Shown here one piece after another: positions 27,976 through 35,170 of a stretch of DNA of 35,170 bases. The notes under the pieces are model-generated. The model searched no databases. It saw only the letters and a list, made by a program, of their open reading frames with translations, and was not told the DNA's origin. The stretch lies in assembly GCF_000003605.2 (NCBI RefSeq), contig NW_003126846.1:1-35170 (forward strand). Reading direction: 5' to 3'. This DNA is from Saccoglossus kowalevskii (Eukaryota > Hemichordata > Enteropneusta > Harrimaniidae). The translations under genes were made by a program, and so were the position numbers. Position 1 is the stretch's first letter, and each line of letters starts with the position of its first letter.

Positions 27976-28509
27976 TTATGCGATGTAAATACGCCTTTAT
28001 ACAATGTGATTACACCATTATGCGATGTAAACACGCCTTTATACAATGTGATTACACCATTATGCGATGTAAACACGCCTTTATACAATGTGATTACACC
28101 GTTATGCGATGTAAACACACCTTTATGCAATGTGATTACACCGTTATGCGATGTAAACACGCCTTTATGCAATGAGATTACACCGTTATGCGATGTAAAC
28201 ACGCCTTTATGCAATGTGATTACACCGTTATGCGATGTAAACACGCCTTTATGCAATGTGATTACACCGTTATGCGATGTAAACACGCCTTTATGCAATG
28301 TGATTACACCGTTATGCGATGTAAACACGCCTTTATGCAATGTGATTACACCGTTATGCGATGTAAACACGCCTTTATACAATGTGATTACACCGTTATG
28401 CGATGTAAACACGCCATTATGCAATGTGATTACACCGTTATGCGATGTAAACACGCCTTTATGCAATGTGATTACACCGTTATGCAATGTAAACACGCCT
28501 TTATACAAT

Positions 28510-28887
28510 GTGATTACACCGTTATGCGATGTAAACACGCCTTTATGCAATGTGATTACACCGTTATGCGATGTAAACACGCCTTTATGCAATGTGATTA
28601 CACCGTTATGCGATGTAAACACGCCTTTATGCAATGTGATTACACCGTTATGCGATGTAAACACGCCTTTATGCAATGTGATTACACCGTTATGCGATGT
28701 AAACACGCCTTTATGCAATGTGATTACACTGTTATGCGATGTAAACACGCCTTTATGCAATGTGATTACACCGTTATGCGATGTAAACACGCCTTTATGC
28801 AATGTGATTACACCGTTATGCGATGTAAACACGCCTTTATGCAATGTGATTACACCGTTATGCGATGTAAACACGCCTTTATACAAT
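28510..28887 (+). repeat. Nine near-consensus monomers in a row
   Basis: Nine consecutive monomers match the consensus except for a single cactg in the sixth. With 29,520-29,813 this is the most uniform part of the window, consistent with recent local expansion or conversion. Confidence 0.82.
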
Positions 28888-29519
28888 GTGATTACACCGG
28901 TATGCGATGTAAACACGCCTTTATACAATGTGATTACACCATTATGCAATGTAAACACGCCTTTATACAATGTGATTACACCGTTATGCGATGTAAACAC
29001 GCATTTATGCAATGTGATTACACCGTTATGCGATGTAAACACGCCTTTATACAATGTGATTACATCGTTATGCGATGTAAACACGCCTTTATGCAATGTG
29101 ATTACACCGTTATGCGAAGTAAACACGCCTTTATGCAAATGTGATTACACCGTTATGCGATGTAAACACGCCTTTATACAATGTGATTACACCGTTATGC
29201 GATGTAAACACGCATTTCATGCAATGAGATTACACCATTATGCGAAGTAAACACGCCTTTATGCAATGTGATTACACCGTTATGCGATGTAAACACGCCT
29301 TTATGCAATGAGATTACACCGTTATGCGATGTAAACACGCCTTTATACAATGAGATTACACCGTTATGCGATGTAAACCCGCCTTTATACAATGTGATTA
29401 CACCATTATTCGATGTAAACACGCCTTTATGCAATGTTATTACACCGTTATGCAATGTAAACACGCCTTTATGCAATGAGATTACACCGTTATGCGAAGT
29501 AAACACGCCTTTATGCAAT

Positions 29520-29813
29520 GTGATTACACCGTTATGCGATGTAAACACGCCTTTATGCAATGTGATTACACCGCTATGCGATGTAAACACGCCTTTATGC
29601 AATGTGATTACACCGTTATGCGATGTAAACACGCCTTTATGCAATGTGATTACACCGTTATGCGATGTAAACACGCCTTTATGCAATGTGATTACACCGT
29701 TATGCGATGTAAACACGCCTTTATGCAATGTGATTACACCGTTATGCGATGTAAACACGCCTTTATGCAATGTGATTACACCGTTATGCGATGTAAACAC
29801 GCCTTTATACAAT
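29520..29813 (+). repeat. Seven near-consensus monomers in a row
   Basis: Seven consecutive monomers carry the consensus sequence apart from one ccgcta near 29,571. They are followed by a regular pattern of one tacaat monomer after every three to four consensus monomers, up to about 30,070. Confidence 0.82.
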
Positions 29814-30984
29814 GTGATTACACCGTTATGCGATGTAAACACGCCTTTATGCAATGTGATTACACCGTTATGCGATGTAAACACGCCTTTATGCAATGTG
29901 ATTACACCGTTATGCGATGTAAACACGCCTTTATGCAATGTGATTACACCGTTATGCGATGTAAACACGCCTTTATACAATGTGATTACACCGTTATGCG
30001 ATGTAAACACGCCTTTATGCAATGTGATTACACCGTTATGCGATGTAAACACGCCTTTATGCAATGTGATTACACCGTTATGCGATGTAAACACGCATTT
30101 ATACAATATGATTACACCGTTATGCGATATAAACACGCCATTATGCAATGTGATTACACCGTTATGCGATGTAAACACGCCTTTATGCAATGAGATTACA
30201 CCGTTATGCGAAGTAAACACGCTTTTATGCAATGAGATTACACCGTTATGCGATGTAAACACGCCTTTATGCAATGTGATTACACCGTTATGCGATGTAA
30301 ACACGCCTTTATGCAATGAGATTACACCGTTATGCGATGTAAACACGCCTTTATACAATGTGATTACACCATTGTTCGATGTAAACACGCCTTTATGCAA
30401 TGTGATTACACCGTTATGCGATGTAAACACGCCTTTATGCAATGTGATTACACCGTTATGCGATGTAAACACGCCTTTATGCAATGTGATTACACCGTTA
30501 TGCGAAGTAAACACGCCTCTGTGCAATGTGATTATACCATTATGCGATGTAAAACGCCTTTATGCAATGAGATTACACCGTCATGCGATGTAAACACGCC
30601 TTTATGCAATGTGATTACACCGATATGCGATGTAAACACGCCTTTATACAATGTGATTACACCATTATTCGATGTAAACACGCCTTTATGCAATGTGATT
30701 ACACCGTTATGCGATGTAAACACGCCTTTATGCAATGAGAATACACCGTTATGCGAAGTAAACACGCCTTTATGCAATGTGATTACACCGTTATGCGATG
30801 TAAACACGCCTTTATGCAATGAGATTACACCGTTATGCGATGTAAACACGCCTTTATGCAATGTGATTACACCGTTATGCGATGTAAACACGCCTTTATG
30901 CAATGTGATTACACCGTTATGCGATGTAAACACGCCTTTATGCAATGTGATTACACCGTTATGCGATGTAAACACGCCTTTATG

Positions 30985-31895
30985 CAATGAGATTACACCG
31001 TTATGCGATGTAAACACGCATTTATGTAATGAGATTGCACCGTTATGCGATGTAAACACGCATTTATACAATATGATTACAGCGTTATGCGATATAAACA
31101 CGCCATTATGCAATGTGATTACACCGTTATGCGATGTAAACACGCCTTTATACAATGTGATTACACCATTATGCGATGTAAACACGCCTTTATACAATGT
31201 GATTACACCATTATGCGATGTAAACACGCCTTTATACAATGTGATTACACCGTTATGCGATGTAAACACACCTTTATGCAATGTGATTACACCGTTATGC
31301 GAAGTAAACACGCCTCTATGCAATGTGATTACACCGTTATGTGATGTAAAAACGCTTTTATACACAGTGATTACACCGTCATGCGATGTAAACACGCCTT
31401 TATACAATGTGATTACACCGTTATGCGATGTAAACACGCCTTTATGAAATGTGATTACACTGTTATGCGATGTAAACACGCCTTTATGCAATGTGATTAC
31501 ACCGTTATGCGATGTAAACACGCCTTTATGCAATGAGATTACACCGTTATGCGATGTAAACACGCATTTATGTAATGAGATTGCACCGTTATGCGATGTA
31601 AACACGCATTTATAAAATATGATTACACCGTTATGCGATATAAACACGCCATTATGCAATGTGATTACACCGTTATGCGATGTAAACACGCCTTTATACA
31701 ATGTGATTACACCATTATGCGATGTAAACACGCCTTTATACAATGTGATTACACCATTATGCGATGTAAACACGCATTTATACAATGTGATTACACCGTT
31801 ATGCGATGTAAACACACCTTTATGCAATGTGATTACACCGTTATGCGAAGTAAACACGCCTCTATGCAATGTGATTACACCGTTATGTGATGTAA
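30985..31895 (+). repeat. Segment copied from the 22.8-23.7 kb lineage
   Basis: Matches 22,840-23,750 at an offset of 8,145 (194 monomers minus 3 bases), sharing acagcgtta, two gattgcac monomers 546 bp apart (31,031 and 31,577) and the TGA tag ending at 31,447. Private changes are tataaaatatg near 31,614 (a TAA) and cgcatttataca near 31,774. Confidence 0.82.
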
Positions 31896-32800
31896 ACACG
31901 CCTTTATGCAATGAGATTACACCGTTATGCGATGTAAACACGCCTTTATGCAATGTGATTACACCATTATTCGATGTAAACACGCCTTTATGCAATGTGA
32001 TTACACCGTTATGCGATGTAAACACGCCTTTATGCAATGAGAATACACCGTTATGCGAAGTAAACACGCCTTTATGCAATGTGATTACACCGTTATGCGA
32101 TGTAAACACGCCTTTATGCAATGAGATTACACCGTTATGCGATGTAAACACGCCTTTATGCAATGTGATTACACCGTTATGCGATGTAAACACGCCTTTA
32201 TGCAATGTGATTACACCGTTATGCGATGTAAACACGCCTTTATGCAATGTGATTACACCGTTATGCGATGTAAACACGCCTTTATGCAATGTGATTACAC
32301 CGTTATGCGATGTAAACACGCCTTTATACAATGTGATTACACCGTTATGCGATGTAAACACGCCATTATGCAATGTGATTACACCGTTATGCGATGTAAA
32401 CACGCCTTTATGCAATGTGATTACACAGTTATGCAATGTAAACACGCCTTTATACAATGTGATTACACCGTTATGCGATGTAAACACGCCATTATGCAAT
32501 GTGATTACACCGTTATGCGATGTAAACACGCCTTTATGCAATGTGATTACACAGTTATGCAATGTAAACACGCCTTTATACAATGTGATTACACCGTTAT
32601 GCGATGTAAACACGCCTTTATGCAATGTGATTACACCGTTATGCGATGTAAACACGCCTTTATGCAATGTGATTACACCGTTATGCGATGTAAACACGCC
32701 TTTATACAATGTGATTACACAGTTATGCGATGTAAACACGCCTTTATGCAATGTGATTACACCGTTATGCGATGTAAAAAAGCCTTTATACAATGTGATT

Positions 32801-33132
32801 ACACCGTTATGCGATGTAAACACGCCTTTATGCAATGTGATTACACCGTTATGCGAAGTAAACACGCCTTTGTGCAATGTGATTACACCATTATGCGATG
32901 TAAAAACGCCTTTATACACAGTGATTACACCGTCTTGCGATGTAAACACGCCTTTATGCGAAGTGATTACACCGATATGCGATGTAAACACGCCTTTATA
33001 CAATGTGATTACACCATTATTCGATGTAAACACGCCTTTATGCAATGTGATTACACCGTTATGCGATGTAAACACGCCTTTATGCAATGAGAATACACCG
33101 TTATGCGAAGTAAACACGCCTTTATGCAATGT
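32801..33132 (+). repeat. Eight-monomer cassette, copy of 3,569-3,900
   Basis: Partner of the 3.6-kb cassette and the most distant pair I could pair confidently in the window. Just upstream is a private gtaaaaaagcc monomer near 32,780. Just downstream the copies part, with cactgtta near 33,139 here. Confidence 0.82.
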
Positions 33133-34011
33133 GATTACACTGTTATGCGATGTAAACACGCCTTTATACAATGTGATTACACCGTTATGCGATGTAAACA
33201 CGCCTTTATACAATGTGATTACACAGTTATGCAATGTAAACAGGCCTTTATGCAATGTGATTACACCGTTATGCGAAGTAAACACGCCTTTATGCAATGT
33301 GATTACACCGTTATGCGATGTAAACACGCCTTTATGCAATGTGATTACACCGTTATGCGATGTAAACACGCCTTTATGCAATGTGATTACACCGTTATGC
33401 GATGTAAACACGCCTTTATACAATGTGATTACACCGTTATGCGATGTAAACACGCATTATGCAATGTGATTACACCGTTATGCGATGTAAACACGCCTTT
33501 ATGCAATGTGATTACACAGTTATGCAATGTAAACACGCCTTTATACAATGTGATTACACCGTTATGCGATGTAAACACGCCATTATGCAATGTGATTACA
33601 CCGTTATGCGATGTAAACACGCCTTTATGCAATGTGATTACACAGTTATGCAATGTAAACACGCCTTTATACAATGTGATTACACCGTTATGCGATGTAA
33701 ACACGCCTTTATGCAATGTGATTACACCGTTATGCGAAGTAAACACGCCTTTATGCAATGTGATTACACCGTTATGCGATGTAAACACGCCTTTATACAA
33801 TGTGATTACACCGTTATGCGATGTAAACACGCCTTTATGCAATGTGATTACACCGTTATGCGATGTAAACACGCCTTTATACAATGTGATTACACCGTTA
33901 TGCGATGTAAACACGCCTTTATACAATGTGATTACACAGTTATGCAATGTAAACAGGCCTTTATGCAATGTGATTACACCGTTATGCGAAGTAAACACGC
34001 CTTTATGCAAT

Positions 34012-34263
34012 GTGATTACACCGTTATGCGATGTAACCATGCCTTTATACAATGTGATTACATCGTTATGCGATGTAAACAAGCGTTTATGCAAAGTGAT
34101 TACGTGGGTGTGGGAGGTGAACAGGCCTCTATGCAATGTGATTACATCGTTATGCGATGTAAAAACGCCTTTATGCACTGTGATTACTCCGTTATGCGAT
34201 GTAAACACGCCTTTATACAATGTGATTACACCTTTATGTGATGTAAACACGCCTTTATGCAAT
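34012..34263 (+). repeat. Most diverged six-monomer tract
   Basis: Monomers at 34,012, 34,054, 34,096, 34,138, 34,180 and 34,222 carry private changes rare or absent elsewhere: gtaaccatg, aacaagcg with gcaaag, the G-rich outlier, gcactg, actccg, and acacctttatg. The tract may be an older, less homogenised remnant, although typical monomers resume on both sides. Confidence 0.82.
34096..34137 (+). repeat. G-rich outlier monomer
   Basis: Ten of 42 positions differ from consensus (monomer positions 9, 10, 11, 13, 15, 18, 21, 24, 29 and 34), against 0-3 in typical monomers. Eight of the ten changes are to G. They create G runs at 34,106-34,108, 34,112-34,114, 34,116-34,117 and 34,124-34,125. Length and register are kept, so it is still a member of the family. 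Confidence 0.88.
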
Positions 34264-34433
34264 GTGATTACACCGTTATGTGATGTAAACACGCCTTTAT
34301 GCAATGTGATTACACCGTTATGCGATGTAAACACGCCTTCATGCAATGAGATTACACCGTTATGCGAAGTAAACATGCCTTTATGCAATGTGATTACACC
34401 GTTATGCGATGTAAACACGCCTTTTATGCAATG

Positions 34434-34895
34434 AGATTACACCGCTATGCGATGTAAACACGCATTTATGTAATGAGATTGCACCGTTATGCGATGTAAA
34501 CACGCATTTATACAATATGATTACACCGTTATGCGATATAAACACGCCATTATGCAATGTGATTACACCGTTATGCGATGTAAACACGCCTTTATACAAT
34601 GTGATTACACCATTATGCGATGTAAACACGCCTTTATACAATGTGATTACACCATTATGCGATGTAAACACGCCTTTATACAATGTGATTACACCGTTAT
34701 GCGATGTAAACACACCTTTATGCAATGTGATTACACCGTTATGCGAAGTAAGCACGCCTTTATGCAATGTGATTACACCGTTATGTGATGTAAAAACGCT
34801 TTTATACACAGTGATTACACCGTCATGCGATGTAAACACGCCTTTATACAATGTGATTACACCATTATTCGATGTAAACACGCCTTTATGCAATG
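34434..34895 (+). repeat. TGA-block relative lacking the TGA tag
   Basis: Starts at the ccgctatgcg monomer, then gattgcac at 34,475, atgatt with gatata, three tacaat monomers, gcgaagtaagcacg, taaaaacg with tacacag, cgtcatg and ttattcg. The shared rare changes ccgcta and gtaagcacg link it to 23,392-23,850 (offset 11,043). An extra T at about 34,421-34,424 lies just upstream, at or near the junction. Confidence 0.8.
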
Positions 34896-35170
34896 TGATT
34901 ACTCCGTTATGCGATGTAAACACGCCTTTATGCAATGAGATTACACCGTTATGCGAAGTAAACACGCCTTTATGCAATGTGATTACACCGTTATGCAATG
35001 TAAACACGCCTTTATGCAATGAGATTACACCGTTATGCGATGTAAACACGCCTTTATGCAATGTGATTACACCGTTATGCGAAGTAAACACGCCTCTATG
35101 CAATGTGATTACACCGTTATGTGATGTAAAAACGCCTTTATGCACAGTGATTACACCGTCATGCGATGTA

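Larger units (their letters stand above)
1..35170 (+). repeat. 42-bp tandem satellite array, window-wide
   Basis: Every base belongs to a head-to-tail array of a 42-bp monomer; I followed its phase from end to end. Monomer starts fall at 35+42k, disturbed by only 14 small length changes (net zero), so about 837 monomers are present. No monomer is inverted and no unique sequence intervenes. Recurrent point variants include gtg to gag at the monomer start, tgc to tac near its end, gcg to gtg or gca, ccg to cca, and cct to cat. Most monomers differ from consensus at 0-3 positions. Neither array edge is visible. Such arrays are typical of eukaryotic heterochromatin or large minisatellites; the host and chromosomal location cannot be read from the sequence. 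No gene, RNA gene, promoter or terminator was recognised anywhere in it. Confidence 0.98.

Noticed and set aside
2381-31447. A strict fixed-length higher-order repeat set by the TGA tags
   Set aside because: Tag spacings (13 to 174 monomers) share no common period. The blocks are a shuffled mosaic, with strict tandem copies only locally.
1-35170. CRISPR array
   Set aside because: The repeats abut directly with no unique spacers, and there are no cas genes. Differences between units are point variants of the same monomer.
1-35170. Telomeric or yeast-like TG-rich telomere repeat
   Set aside because: The period is 42 bp and the composition is balanced. Only one monomer (34,096-34,137) is TG-rich and it is an isolated variant.
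1-35170. CENP-B box, tRNA, rRNA or transposon terminal sequence within the monomers
   Set aside because: I looked for the CENP-B core, Pol III box-like words, inverted termini and target-site duplications and saw none. All sequence is accounted for by the 42-bp family.

Overview
The whole 35,170-base window is one uninterrupted head-to-tail satellite (minisatellite) array. It contains no gene, RNA gene, transposon or unique sequence that I can support. The monomer is 42 bp, a perfect consensus copy lies at 119-160, and the window holds about 837 monomers (35170/42). All monomers point the same way. Both window ends fall inside a monomer, so neither edge of the array is seen and the true array is longer than 35 kb. 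The consensus is about 40% GC (17 of 42).

The monomer is itself a diverged dimer of a 21-bp ancestor: 121-141 and 142-162 match at 15 of 21 positions. Because 42 is divisible by 3 and the consensus has no stop in two forward frames and one reverse frame, the array produces huge spurious open frames on both strands (up to about 1,600 codons). These show no sign of selection: substitutions fall at all codon positions, recurrent stop codons occur, and single-base indels switch frame.

Layered on the monomer is a mosaic of longer repeats, always whole numbers of monomers. These include a tandem 23-monomer unit (966 bp) at 19,315-21,204, a 20-monomer tandem pair from 13,014, a 3-monomer (126 bp) module found as a doublet at eight places, an 84-bp doublet at 11,881-12,048, and a 13-monomer block tagged by a TGA variant that recurs nine times at irregular spacing. 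Copies of 0.3-1.6 kb segments recur 5 to 29 kb apart. This is what repeated unequal exchange or gene conversion within one array would leave. Layout: 1-1.8 kb is related to 18.4-19.3 kb; 2.1-3.4 kb is a copy of 23.9-25.2 kb; 3.57-3.9 kb of 32.8-33.1 kb; 13.85-14.47 kb of 26.2-26.8 kb; 15.95-17.5 kb of 21.6-23.2 kb; 22.8-23.7 kb of 31.0-31.9 kb. The region 28.5-30.1 kb is the most uniform, and 34.0-34.3 kb is the most diverged, including one G-rich outlier monomer at 34,096-34,137.

The source is most likely a eukaryotic genome (heterochromatic, pericentromeric or subtelomeric satellite, or a very large minisatellite) assembled from long reads. Nothing in the sequence identifies the species. 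There are no genes to act together. What is biologically interesting is the array's structure, its mutation pattern and its possible chromatin role.
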